Assembly (NCBI RefSeq): GCF_035989265.1
Contig: NZ_JAYKZX010000001.1
Coordinates: forward strand, 1,092,750-1,156,749
Length of the DNA stretch: 64,000 nt
Direction: 5' to 3'
Origin: Sphingobium sp. HWE2-09
Lineage (GTDB): Bacteria > Pseudomonadota > Alphaproteobacteria > Sphingomonadales > Sphingomonadaceae
Positions 17,230-26,308 of this stretch are shown here, one piece after another. The notes under the pieces were generated by a model. The model saw nothing but the letters and a program-made list of their open reading frames with translations, searched no databases and was not told the origin of the DNA. Both the position numbers and the translations under genes were made by a program. Within the stretch, counting starts at the first letter, position 1. Each line of letters opens with the position of its first letter.

Positions 17230-18879
17230 TCAGTTGGCCGACACTGTCCGCCGCCTGAACGATGCTGGGTCGGCCTGCGCCCACCATCGTGCCAGTCGGG
17301 CGTCGCGCGCGCCCTCCAGCAACTCGCCCGGTTCCACGAACGGGTAGAGTTCGTCCATCGATCGCATCTCCACGGCGCTGATCCGCTGGCGCAGCCCATC
17401 GGGCGTAAACTCGTCCGGCGAATTGAGGCCGCACGCCACGACGATGTCGTGCAGCGCAGACAGCGTCGCCCGCTGGAACCGGGCGACCCTTTCGGCCTTG
17501 TCCGGGATCACCAGCCCCCGTTGCCGCGCGGGCGATTGCGTCGCGACCCCGGTCGGGCAGGTATCGGTGTGACACCGCATCGATTGGACGCAACCCAGCG
17601 AAAACATGAACACGCGGGCGGCGTTGCACCAGTCCGCACCCAACGCCGCGTTCATTGCGATGCCAGCGCCCGACGTGACCTTGCCCGACGCCACCAGCCG
17701 GACCTTGTCCTTAAGGTTGGTGCCCACCAGCGCGTTGCGGGCCAGCATCAATCCTTCGCGCAGCGGCATGCCAACCCGGTCGGACAATTCGGTCGGCGCC
17801 GCGCCCGTGCCGCCTTCCGCCCCGTCGATCACGATGAAGTCGATCAATATGCCGGTTTCGACCATCGCCTTCACCACGGCGAACAATTCATGGGGATAGC
17901 CGACGCACAGCTTGATGCCGACCGGCTTGCCGCCGGACAGGTCACGCATTTTCGCAGCAAATTCGACCAGTTCGATCGGCGTGGAAAAGGCGCTGTGCCC
18001 CGGCGGCGACAGGCAATCCTCGCCCATCGGCACATCGCGGGTGCTGGCGATTTCCGCGGTGACCTTAGCGCCGGGGAGCAGGCCGCCATGACCGGGCTTT
18101 GCGCCCTGGCTCAGCTTGATCTCGGTCATCTTGACCGCATCATGGGCTGCCCGATCGGCGAAATGCTGCGGATCGAAACCGCCCCGGCTGTCCCTGCAGC
18201 CGAAATAGCCCGACCCGATTTCCCAGACGATGTCGCCGCCATGTTTGAGGTGATAGGGCGACAATCCGCCTTCGCCGGTATCATGATAGAAATTGCCCAT
18301 CTTGGCGCCCAGGTTCAGCGCCTCGATCGCATTGGCGCCCAAAGCGCCGAAACTCATCGCCGAAATATTGAGCCGCGCCGCCTGATAGGGGCGGCTGCAC
18401 TGGTCTGTGCCGACATGCACGCGCGTTTCCTTGGGCGCATCGCGCGACGGGGCGATGGAATGGGCCAGCCATTCATATTCGTCCGAATAGACATCCAGTT
18501 CGGTGCCGAACGGATGAGCATCCACCTCCCCCTTGGCGCGGGCATAGACGAGCGCGCGCTCGTCATGGCTGTAAGGACGCCCATCCAGGTCGCTTTCCAC
18601 GATATAGGCGCGCAGAAAAGGGCGCAGCCATTCGAACAGCCAGCGAAATCGTGCGGATGCCGGATAGTTGCGGCGCAGCGAATGATGCGGCTGGAGCAGG
18701 TCCACCAGTGACAAGGCCAGCAGCGGCGCGAACAGCAGCAGCCACCACAAAGCGCGGGGATGTCGCCATCCGATGACAAGGGCGGCCAGCGTGCCGATCA
18801 ATCCCGCCAGCAGCAGCAGGTTGCGGGAAATAGCATGGTCGCGGGTCAGGGTGGCGACCAGGGGCGACCGTTCGGTCAT
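17230..18879 (-). CDS. Membrane-anchored FMN-binding glutamate synthase family protein
   Basis: 549 residues. Two membrane helices at residues about 20-62 are followed by a domain like the FMN-binding synthase part of glutamate synthase. Seen motifs include SAMSFGALGANAIEALNLGAK, TGEGGLSPYH, KLSQGAKPGHGGLLPG, IDGAEGGTGAAPTELSDRVG and the cysteine cluster C-x5-C-x4-C in GCVQSMRCHTDTCPTG that binds a 3Fe-4S centre in GltB. It lacks the glutaminase domain, so it is not a complete GOGAT. Its true substrate is unknown for this stand-alone subfamily. It overlaps the ThDP enzyme gene by an ATGA junction. Confidence 0.87.
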   Translation of the reverse strand: MTERSPLVATLTRDHAISRNLLLLAGLIGTLAALVIGWRHPRALWWLLLFAPLLALSLVDLLQPHHSLRRNYPASARFRWLFEWLRPFLRAYIVESDLDGRPYSHDERALVYARAKGEVDAHPFGTELDVYSDEYEWLAHSIAPSRDAPKETRVHVGTDQCSRPYQAARLNISAMSFGALGANAIEALNLGAKMGNFYHDTGEGGLSPYHLKHGGDIVWEIGSGYFGCRDSRGGFDPQHFADRAAHDAVKMTEIKLSQGAKPGHGGLLPGAKVTAEIASTRDVPMGEDCLSPPGHSAFSTPIELVEFAAKMRDLSGGKPVGIKLCVGYPHELFAVVKAMVETGILIDFIVIDGAEGGTGAAPTELSDRVGMPLREGLMLARNALVGTNLKDKVRLVASGKVTSGAGIAMNAALGADWCNAARVFMFSLGCVQSMRCHTDTCPTGVATQSPARQRGLVIPDKAERVARFQRATLSALHDIVVACGLNSPDEFTPDGLRQRISAVEMRSMDELYPFVEPGELLEGARDARLARWWAQADPASFRRRTVSAN

Positions 18880-20585
18880 GACAGCAAGTTCCGGATGATC
18901 CCCACCACATCGCGCCCGCGCCCGTGCAGCACGGCCTTGGCCGAATAAAGCGCCATGCCGGCAACCTGGCCTGCCTCGACCTTGGGCGGCATGACCAGTT
19001 CATATCGATCCGTCACCACGTCCAGCAAAGCCGGGCCGGGTGTCGCCAGCCAGTCGCGCACCGCACTTTCCAATTGCTCGGCCTTCTCGACACGGCGGCC
19101 CCATAAACCCATCGCCTCGGCAACGCGGGCGAAGTCGGGATTGACCAGTTCGGTATAGGCTTCCAGCAGCCCTTCGACCTTCTGTTCGATTTCCACGAAG
19201 TCGAGCGCGCCATTGTTGAACACTGCCACCTTGATCGGCAGCTTTTCCTGCACCGCCGTCAACAGGTCGCCCAGCAGCATGGCGATGCCGCCATCGCCCG
19301 ACAGCGATATCACCGTCCGATCGGGGAAAGCCGCCTTCGCCCCCAGCGCCTGCGGCATGGCATTGGCCATGGTGCCATGGCTCAGGCTGATCACGGTGCG
19401 GTTCTGCCCGGTGGCGGCGACATGGCGCAGGCACCAGACCATCGGCGATCCGCCATCGGCGGTATAGATGGCGTTGGCAGGCGCCAGACGGGAAATCACT
19501 TCGGTCAGATATTGGGGATGAATCGCGCCGCCCTTGCCGACGGTCGCATGTTTGCCCTCATCCTCCACCGTTTTGGCGCGATGGGTCAGGCATTCATCCA
19601 GAAAGTGACGGTCGCTGCGGGGCGCGATCCGCGGCATCAGCGCGTCGATCGTCGCCGCGATATCGCCCACGACACCCATATCCACCGGATGCCGCCGACC
19701 CAAATGGGTGCCGTCGATATCGACCTGAATGATGGTCGCCTTTTCAGGATAATATTGCCGCCAGGCGAAATCGCAGCCCAGCAACAACAATGTGTCGCAG
19801 GACATGAGCGCATGATAGCCAGCTTCACCGCCGAAAATGCCGGTCATGCCGACATTGAAGGCATTGTCATGCTCCAGAAAATCCTTGGCGCGCGACGTAT
19901 GCGCGATCGGCGCCTGCAACGCATTGGCGAGCGCCACGACTTGATCATGCGCCTTTTCACAACCCGATCCGCCATAGATGGCGATCTTCTTGCCTTCGCC
20001 CAGATACGCGGCGATACGGTCCAGTTCCGCATCGGACGGACGTATCACTGGCTGGGCGACATGCACCGCAAAGGCCGGTTCGTCGGGCGCCTTGGCGCTC
20101 GACACATCGGCTGGCACGATCAGCACGGCCACGCCCTTTCTCGCCAGCGCCGCCTGCGCCGCCATCGCGGTCTTGCGTCGCGCCTGTTCGGGGGTCCGGA
20201 TTTCCTCGCAAAACACGCTGCAGGACTGATAGATCGGCTTGAAATCGACCTCTTGCGGAAAATCGAACCCGAGTTCGTCGCGGACGATCTGGCTGGCGAT
20301 CAGCACCACAGGCGCACGGTTGCGGTGGGATTCGAACAGACCGTTGATGAAGTGCAGGCTGCCCGGTCCGCATGACCCGGCGCACAAGGCCAGTTCTCCG
20401 GTCAACAGCGCGTCAGCGCCCGCCGCAAAACCACCCGCCTCCTCATGGCGCACATGGACCCAGCGAATATCGCTCTGTCGGATCGCATCAGTTATATGAT
20501 TGAGCGTGTCGCCCGGCACGCCGTAGCAGCGGCTGGCACCCGCCGCGGCCAGCGTTTCAACGATTATCTCGGCCACCGTGCTCAT
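18876..20585 (-). CDS. Pyruvate oxidase/dehydrogenase-like ThDP enzyme (PoxB family)
   Basis: 569 residues from ATG 20585 (MSTVAEIIVETLAAAGASRCYGVPGDTLN). It shows the three-domain layout of ThDP oxidases: a Pyr domain with catalytic Glu in VRHEEAGGFAAGADA, a central FAD/nucleotide-fold domain (GKKIAIYGGSGCEKA, LLLLGCDFAWRQYYPEKATIIQVDID) and a PP domain with the ThDP/Mg motif GDGGIAMLLGDLLTAVQ...FNN. PoxB decarboxylates pyruvate to acetate and passes electrons to ubiquinone. The C-terminal membrane-binding tail of E. coli PoxB cannot be confirmed. Acetolactate synthase is an alternative, but the overall motif set favours PoxB. Translationally coupled to the glutamate-synthase-like gene. Confidence 0.82.
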   Translation of the reverse strand: MSTVAEIIVETLAAAGASRCYGVPGDTLNHITDAIRQSDIRWVHVRHEEAGGFAAGADALLTGELALCAGSCGPGSLHFINGLFESHRNRAPVVLIASQIVRDELGFDFPQEVDFKPIYQSCSVFCEEIRTPEQARRKTAMAAQAALARKGVAVLIVPADVSSAKAPDEPAFAVHVAQPVIRPSDAELDRIAAYLGEGKKIAIYGGSGCEKAHDQVVALANALQAPIAHTSRAKDFLEHDNAFNVGMTGIFGGEAGYHALMSCDTLLLLGCDFAWRQYYPEKATIIQVDIDGTHLGRRHPVDMGVVGDIAATIDALMPRIAPRSDRHFLDECLTHRAKTVEDEGKHATVGKGGAIHPQYLTEVISRLAPANAIYTADGGSPMVWCLRHVAATGQNRTVISLSHGTMANAMPQALGAKAAFPDRTVISLSGDGGIAMLLGDLLTAVQEKLPIKVAVFNNGALDFVEIEQKVEGLLEAYTELVNPDFARVAEAMGLWGRRVEKAEQLESAVRDWLATPGPALLDVVTDRYELVMPPKVEAGQVAGMALYSAKAVLHGRGRDVVGIIRNLLS

Positions 20586-20800
20586 CCACATATCCCCAAT
20601 TGCATCGCAAGACGCAGGTGGAAAGCGGTGAGCGCCATGCATGTTCCGTTACAAATGCGTTATGTTTGATCCGCATAAATAGGATCGACACCATGTCGTC
20701 AGCGGCTGTCCCCGCAAAGCCCTCGCGCCCGCGTAAGCAACCACCGCCAAAATCGTTATGATGCAGATCAGTTCGCTCTTTTCGGCGCAACTCGTGGATC

Positions 20801-20824
20801 GTTCCGGGGTTATGACCCCTGAAC
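20801..20824. promoter_or_regulatory. 24-bp dyad upstream of katE
   Basis: Arms GTTCCGGGGT and ACCCCTGAAC flank TATG, with a single mismatched pair. The element lies about 110 bp before the katE start. It could be an operator or, if transcribed, a leader hairpin. No specific regulator is identified. Confidence 0.4.
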
Positions 20825-20877
20825 ATCGGTCGCGTCGCGCCCTGCGATACGGCCGATCCTTCGACATCGACCCTCAA

Positions 20878-20900
20878 AAACCTGCCCGTCCGGGCGGTTT
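20878..20900 (+). other. Terminator-like hairpin in the katE leader
   Basis: AAACC-T-GCCCG pairs with CGGGCGGTTT across a 2-nt loop, with one bulged T, followed by GTTG. It resembles a short rho-independent terminator or attenuator 34 bp before the katE ATG. The missing T-tract and tight loop make this uncertain. Confidence 0.3.
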
Positions 20901-20934
20901 GTTGCGCGCGCCTGTCATATAAAGAGGATTGCCC

Positions 20935-23121
20935 ATGTCAAAATCCGCGAAAACCGATCCGAATAGCAGCAAGACAGCAGGCGAAACGCCCAAGAAGGCG
21001 CCGCCGCCCGCTCCGGCAGAGGCCGTATCGAACAGCTATGCGGAACAGCAGGCAGCAGGCGGCGAAACGCATCAGGTCGCAGGCGGCGACGTGGCGGTGA
21101 TGACCACCAGCCAGGGCATTCCTGTCGCCGACGACCAGAATTCGCTCAAGCAAGGCGCACGCGGTCCGACATTGATCGAAGACGCACATTTCCGCGAGAA
21201 AATCTTCCATTTCGACCATGAACGCATCCCCGAGCGTGTCGTCCATGCGCGCGGCTATGGCGCGCATGGCTATTTCGAACTGACGGAATCGCTCAGCGAC
21301 GTGACCCGCGCAGACGTGCTGCAACGCGTCGGCGATCGCGTGCCCGCTTTCGTGCGCTTTTCCACCGTCGCAGGGTCGAAGGGTTCGGCCGATCTCGCCC
21401 GCGACGTGCGTGGCTTCGCCGTCAAACTCTATACGCAGGAAGGCAATTGGGACATTGTCGGCAATAATATCCCGGTCTTCTTCATCCAGGATGCAATCAA
21501 ATTCCCCGACCTGATCCATGCCGCCAAGCCGGAACCGGACCGCGACTTCCCCCAGGCGCAAACCGCGCATGACAATTTCTGGGACTTCATCAGTCTGACG
21601 CCCGAAGCCATGCATATGGTGATGTGGACCATGTCGGATCGCGCCATCCCGCGTTCGCTCCGCACGATGGAGGGCTTTGGCGTCCACACCTTCCGCCTGG
21701 TCAATGCCGAAGGCAAATCGACCTTCGTCAAATTCCACTGGAAGCCCAAACAGGGTCTTCAGTCGGTGGCCTGGAACGAAGCGGTTAAGATCAACGGCGC
21801 CGATCCCGACTTTCATCGTCGCGACCTGTGGGACGCGATCAATGCGGGCGATTTCCCCGAATGGGAATTGGGCGTCCAGCTGTTCGACGATGATTTCGCA
21901 GACGGTTTCGATTTCGACGTGCTCGACGCGACCAAGTTGATCCCGGAAGAACTGGTCCCCATCCGCATCGTCGGCCGCTTGGTCCTCGACCGGGTGGTGG
22001 ACAATTTCTTTGCGGAAACCGAGCAGGTCGCGTTCATGACCCACAATGTCCCGCCGGGCGTCGATTTCAGCAATGATCCGCTGCTCCAGGGGCGCAACTT
22101 CTCCTATCTCGATACGCAGCTCAAGCGTCTGGGCGGCCCCAATTTCACCCATATCCCCATCAATGCGCCGAAATGCCCGATGGCGCATTTCCAGCAGGAC
22201 GGCCATATGGCGATGCGCAATCCGGTCGGCCGCGCCAATTACGAACCCAATAGCTGGGGCGCGGCGCAGGGCGGCCCGCGCGAAGATCCGGTGCGCGGCT
22301 TCACCAGCGTGCCGACGGTCGAAGATGGCCCGAAGCAGCGCGTGCGATCGGAAAGTTTCGCCGATCATTACAGCCAGGCGCGACAGTTCTTCAACAGCCA
22401 GACGCCGATCGAGCAAAAGCATATCGGCGATGCGCTGGTGTTCGAACTAAGCAAGGTGGAAAGGCTCGACATCCGTTCGCGCACCGTGTCCCACCTACTG
22501 AACATCGACGCGACCCTGGCGGAAACCGTCGCCGACGGCCTGGGCCTGGACATGCCGACCCCGGCGCAAGCGGCGCGGCCCACCATCATGGACCTCCCGC
22601 CATCAGACGCGCTCAGCATTCTCAAGAACGGCCCGGATAATTTCAAGGGTCGGAAACTTGGCATATTGCTGACGGACGGCGCCGACGCCGCCATATTCAA
22701 CGCCTTGGTCAAGGCGGTCGAAAAGGAAGAGGCCGTCTATGAAGTGATCGCGCCGAAAATCGGTGGCGTCACCCTGTCGGACGGCACGGCTGTCGCGGCC
22801 AAGCAGAAGATCGATGGCGGGCCATCGGTGCTGTATGACGCCGTCGCTGTGGTCACCTCGCTGGAAGGCGCGGCATTGCTGGCGATCGATGCAGCGGCGA
22901 AGGATTTCGTCACCGATGCCTTTGCCCATTGCAAGTTCATCGCCCTGACGTCGGAAGCGCAGGCCTTGTTCGAAAAGGCGGGCATTGCCGACGATCTTGA
23001 CGAAGCCTGCATGCCGCTCGCCAGCGCCAAGGACGCGGCCGCCTTCCTGACGGCCTGTCACGCGCTGCGCCACTGGCCTCGGGAGCTGAGCGTCGATCTC
23101 GACGCGCAGCCGACAGCCTGA
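20935..23121 (+). CDS. katE: Large-subunit monofunctional catalase (HPII type)
   Basis: 728 residues from ATG 20935, with AGAGGA 6 bp upstream. Catalytic residues are His104 (ERVVHARG), Asn177 (VGNNIP) and the proximal haem ligand Tyr391 ([12 protein letters not shown]). All three sit a constant 24 residues before their E. coli HPII equivalents. The extra C-terminal flavodoxin-like domain of clade 2 catalases begins near residue 565 ([16 protein letters not shown]). It disproportionates hydrogen peroxide in the cytoplasm, usually in stationary phase or general stress. The glycosyltransferase cluster starts 37 bp downstream on the same strand, so co-transcription is likely. Confidence 0.96.
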   Translation: MSKSAKTDPNSSKTAGETPKKAPPPAPAEAVSNSYAEQQAAGGETHQVAGGDVAVMTTSQGIPVADDQNSLKQGARGPTLIEDAHFREKIFHFDHERIPERVVHARGYGAHGYFELTESLSDVTRADVLQRVGDRVPAFVRFSTVAGSKGSADLARDVRGFAVKLYTQEGNWDIVGNNIPVFFIQDAIKFPDLIHAAKPEPDRDFPQAQTAHDNFWDFISLTPEAMHMVMWTMSDRAIPRSLRTMEGFGVHTFRLVNAEGKSTFVKFHWKPKQGLQSVAWNEAVKINGADPDFHRRDLWDAINAGDFPEWELGVQLFDDDFADGFDFDVLDATKLIPEELVPIRIVGRLVLDRVVDNFFAETEQVAFMTHNVPPGVDFSNDPLLQGRNFSYLDTQLKRLGGPNFTHIPINAPKCPMAHFQQDGHMAMRNPVGRANYEPNSWGAAQGGPREDPVRGFTSVPTVEDGPKQRVRSESFADHYSQARQFFNSQTPIEQKHIGDALVFELSKVERLDIRSRTVSHLLNIDATLAETVADGLGLDMPTPAQAARPTIMDLPPSDALSILKNGPDNFKGRKLGILLTDGADAAIFNALVKAVEKEEAVYEVIAPKIGGVTLSDGTAVAAKQKIDGGPSVLYDAVAVVTSLEGAALLAIDAAAKDFVTDAFAHCKFIALTSEAQALFEKAGIADDLDEACMPLASAKDAAAFLTACHALRHWPRELSVDLDAQPTA

Positions 23122-23158
23122 CGCGGTGCATGGGTCGAGACAGAGGGGGGATGGCTAT

Positions 23159-24343
23159 ATGCCATCCCCCGTTTCGCGCATCCAAGCGACGGACCGGATG
23201 CGTATCGGCATCATCGCCCATCTGAAACATCCGATCGGCGAACCCTTCGCCGGTGGGCTGGAAATGCACACCCATTTGCTGGCGCGCCTCCTGCGCGAAC
23301 GCGGCCATAGCGTTACGCTGTTCGCGTCTGCCAGGTCGGATGCGAACGTCGGGGTGGAGGCGATCTGCGCGGAAACCGCGATCAATATGGTCGGCACGAC
23401 CGAAGCGACGGATATTCCCTTTTTTCAGGAACATCATGCCTATCTCAGCCTGATGACCGATCTGCGCCACCGCAGCTTCGATATCATTCACAATAATTCG
23501 CTGCACTATCTGCCCGTCGCGATGGCCGACAGCCTGCCCATGCCGATGGTGACGACACTTCATACGCCGCCCTTCTGCTGGCTGGAAAGCGGCCTGCGCC
23601 TGTGCGCGGCGCGCAATAATGTCGTAGTGGGCGTGTCCCGATCCGTCGCGGCCTTGTGGGACCATGTGACCCCGACCGAAGTCGTCATATTGAACGGCAT
23701 CGATCTCGCCAACTTCGCCTTCCGCGAACAGCCGGACCCGGACGCCTATCTGGTCTGGTACGGCCGGATCGTGCCGGAAAAGGGGCTGCATCTGGCGATG
23801 GCGGCGGCCAGGCGCATCGGCCTGCCACTGAAGATCGCCGGACCGATCCTGGACGAGGATTATTATCGCAGCGCGATCGCTCCCGGCCTAGGCGCCCATG
23901 CCGAACATGTCGGCCATCTGCGTCATGGCGAATTGGCGCAACTGGTCGCTGGCGCGCGAGCCTTCCTATGCACGCCGCTTTGGGACGAACCCTATGGTTT
24001 GGTCGTCGCCGAAGCGCTGGCCTGCGGCGTACCCGTCGCCGCCTTCGCGCGTGGGGCGATCCCGGAAATCCTCGACGCCAGCTGCGGCGTGCTGGCAACG
24101 CCGGACGATGTCGCCTCCCTGGCGGAGGCTGGTCTGGCAGCCCTGTCGCTCGATCGACGCGACTGCCGCAAACGCGCGGAACGCATGTGCGACGCGGAGC
24201 GGATGGTCGACAGCTATGAAGCGCTCTATCGGCAGCAGATCGCGATAGCGAAGCAGGCCGAGCGCGTAACCGCGGTTCCTCCGGCGCTCGCCGCCCAATT
24301 GGACATGACGGCCTTGCCCGAGCGGCTGGCGCTCAATGGTTGA
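23159..24343 (+). CDS. GT4-type glycosyltransferase
   Basis: 394 residues from ATG 23159 (AGGGGGG 8-9 bp upstream); the family-like start MRIGIIAHLKHPI at 23198 is a strong alternative. It has a GT-B fold: the N-terminal nucleotide-independent half has GGLEMHTHLLARLLRERGHSVTLFA, and the C-terminal half has WYGRIVPEKGLHLAM and the retaining-enzyme motif WDEPYGLVVAEALACGVPV (E-x7-E). The acceptor is unknown. First gene of a seven-gene overlapping cluster after katE; its stop overlaps the next gene by 8 bp. Confidence 0.88.
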   Translation: MPSPVSRIQATDRMRIGIIAHLKHPIGEPFAGGLEMHTHLLARLLRERGHSVTLFASARSDANVGVEAICAETAINMVGTTEATDIPFFQEHHAYLSLMTDLRHRSFDIIHNNSLHYLPVAMADSLPMPMVTTLHTPPFCWLESGLRLCAARNNVVVGVSRSVAALWDHVTPTEVVILNGIDLANFAFREQPDPDAYLVWYGRIVPEKGLHLAMAAARRIGLPLKIAGPILDEDYYRSAIAPGLGAHAEHVGHLRHGELAQLVAGARAFLCTPLWDEPYGLVVAEALACGVPVAAFARGAIPEILDASCGVLATPDDVASLAEAGLAALSLDRRDCRKRAERMCDAERMVDSYEALYRQQIAIAKQAERVTAVPPALAAQLDMTALPERLALNG

Positions 24344-25268
24344 AGGTCCGATCCCCCTGTGCGTCTGTGTGCCCGCGCGCAATGAGGCGGACCGGCTGCC
24401 GATCCTGATCGACGCCCTGGCCGCGCAGGCATGGCCCGGCCCCGTCATGCTCTCCATCGCCATCAACAATACGACCGACGACAGCCTGCAGGTAATCGCG
24501 ACGCACGCCGCGCGCCATGCCGGACGGCTGGACATCGCCGTGATGCAAGCCGACTTCGCGCCCGAACAGGCCCATGCCGGATCGGCGCGAAAACTGGCGA
24601 TGGACGCAGGCCTGGCACGGTTACCCATTGATGATCGCGCGATCCTCGTCAGCACCGACGCCGACGCGCGCCCGCCTGTGGACTGGTTGCGCAATATCGC
24701 CGCCGCTATCGATCGGGGGGCGGACCTAGTGGGCGGCCGGATAGAGATCGACCCCGGCGAGCCGCTGCCCCCGTCCATCCATCGCCTGCGGCGCGCCTGG
24801 GATGCGTATTGGCAGGCCGTGCGCGCGATCGAAGATGATATCGATCCGCTGCCTTGGGATCCCGCGCCGCGCCACGGCGATCATACCGGCGCATCGCTGG
24901 CGATCAAAGCGAGCATTTACAGAGCGTGCGGCGGCTTGCCCCCTTTGCCGACCAGCGAAGATCGCGCGCTCGTAAACGCCGCGCTGAAGATAGGCGCGCG
25001 GCTCGTCCACCCGGCCGATGTCTGGACATTCGTATCCCCGCGGCGCGATGGGCGGGCAGGGGGCGGCATGGCCGACGCCATGCATGATCTGTTCGCGACC
25101 GCCGACGCCGGGGCGATCCCCACCGCGCCCGCCTTCGACCATTGGCGCGGCCGCGCGGCTTGGCGCAAGCGTCTGCGCGCCCGGCCCGACGGCCACGCCC
25201 TGATCGCACGCCGCGAACCGCTGCTGCCGCCGATGCCGCACGACATGGTGCTGGAACTTCCCGCATGA
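24336..25268 (+). CDS. GT2-family glycosyltransferase
   Basis: 310 residues with a GT-A fold start (CVCVPARNEADRLPILIDALAAQ) and a metal-binding acidic motif STDADARPPVDWL near residue 108. The tail (residues about 200-225, PTSEDRALVNAALKIGARLVHPADVWTFVSPR) matches the acceptor end of GT2 enzymes. There are no membrane helices, so the enzyme is cytosolic. Second gene of the cluster, in an ATGA junction with the next gene. Confidence 0.85.
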   Translation: MVEGPIPLCVCVPARNEADRLPILIDALAAQAWPGPVMLSIAINNTTDDSLQVIATHAARHAGRLDIAVMQADFAPEQAHAGSARKLAMDAGLARLPIDDRAILVSTDADARPPVDWLRNIAAAIDRGADLVGGRIEIDPGEPLPPSIHRLRRAWDAYWQAVRAIEDDIDPLPWDPAPRHGDHTGASLAIKASIYRACGGLPPLPTSEDRALVNAALKIGARLVHPADVWTFVSPRRDGRAGGGMADAMHDLFATADAGAIPTAPAFDHWRGRAAWRKRLRARPDGHALIARREPLLPPMPHDMVLELPA

Positions 25269-26308
25269 CGCGGCGACCGATCGGCTATTATGTCCATCAT
25301 CATGGCGCCGGGCATCTCGCACGCGCCAGGGCACTGGCCGCGGCCAGCGACTGGCCGATCGTGCTTTTGGGCACTGGTATCGGCGATGCTGGCATAGACC
25401 TGCCCGACGACCGCGCGCTGTCCGGGCGATTTGACGGCATGGATGGCGCCAGCGCGCGGCCCAATGCCTTGCATTACGCCCCCCTGGACCATGACGGTGT
25501 CCGGTCCCGCGTAGCCCGCATCAGCGCATGGATTGCAAGCGCCCGTCCGGCCCTGATGGTGATCGACGTGTCCGTGGAGGTCGCAATGCTCGCCCGCCTG
25601 GCGTCCGTACCCACCATCTATGTGCGACTGAACGGCGACCGCAGTGACCCGCCGCATCTGGACGCCTTCGCCAGCGCCAGCGCCATCCTCGCTCCCTTCC
25701 ACGAACGGTTCGAACGACCCGAAACGCCGGAATGGATCAGGGCGAAGACGCATTATCTGCCCGCGATCGCAGCTGCATCGCCTCCCGCAATGGCGGAAGA
25801 ACGATTAATATTGGTGGTAGCAGGCCGTGGCGGCCCGCCGGTAAACGGCGCACACATCGCCAAAGCAGCCCGCGCCTGCCCGCAATGGCAATGGCGCGTC
25901 ATCGGCCCGGTCGAACCAGTCGCCCCATGCCCGCCCAACCTGATCTTTGCCGGATGGGTGGACGATCCAACAAGCGAGATCGCCCGCGCCACCATCATCG
26001 TCGGCGCGGCGGGTGATGGTCTGGTCAACGCCGTGCTGGCGACGGACCGCCCCTTCATCTGCCTGCCCGAAGATCGCCCATTCCGGGAACAACATGCGAC
26101 GGCGCAAGCGCTCGACAGGCTGGAGGCCGCCATCGTCATCGATGCCTGGCACACCCCGTCATCCTGGCCCGCCTTGATCGATCGCGCTTTGGCCCTGCCA
26201 TTGCACGTCCGCCAGCAACTGCATGACCCGGCCGGTACGCGCAAGGCGGCGGCATGGCTTGCGCAATGCGCAGCGCGCGCAACAGATGTGATGGAGCAAG
26301 CGGCATGA
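25265..26308 (+). CDS. GT28/MurG-like glycosyltransferase
   Basis: 347 residues from ATG 25265, chosen for the ATGA overlap and the N-terminal GYYVHHHGAGHLARARALA, a GT-B glycine loop like that of UDP-sugar transferases related to MurG and MGT. The C-terminal half has LILVVAGRGGPP, FAGWVDDPTSEIARATIIVGAAGDGLVNAVLATDRPFICLPEDRPFREQHATAQAL, the usual sugar-nucleotide site. Substrate not known. Third gene of the cluster. Confidence 0.82.
   Translation: MTRRPIGYYVHHHGAGHLARARALAAASDWPIVLLGTGIGDAGIDLPDDRALSGRFDGMDGASARPNALHYAPLDHDGVRSRVARISAWIASARPALMVIDVSVEVAMLARLASVPTIYVRLNGDRSDPPHLDAFASASAILAPFHERFERPETPEWIRAKTHYLPAIAAASPPAMAEERLILVVAGRGGPPVNGAHIAKAARACPQWQWRVIGPVEPVAPCPPNLIFAGWVDDPTSEIARATIIVGAAGDGLVNAVLATDRPFICLPEDRPFREQHATAQALDRLEAAIVIDAWHTPSSWPALIDRALALPLHVRQQLHDPAGTRKAAAWLAQCAARATDVMEQAA

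Larger units (their letters stand above)
20586..20934. other. Divergent intergenic region between the poxB-like gene and katE
   Basis: This 349-bp stretch has no convincing gene. It carries two structured elements that are listed separately: a dyad at 20801-20824 and a hairpin at 20878-20900. I find no confident promoter for either gene. On the minus strand a GGAAC (20647-20643) is followed 16 bp later by GCTT, only a weak match to the alphaproteobacterial EcfG stress-sigma consensus. Confidence 0.5.

Noticed and set aside
20623..20647. EcfG stress-sigma promoter for the poxB-like gene (GGAAC-N16-GCTT, minus strand)
   Set aside because: The -35 element matches but the -10 lacks the GTT core; not strong enough to list as a promoter.
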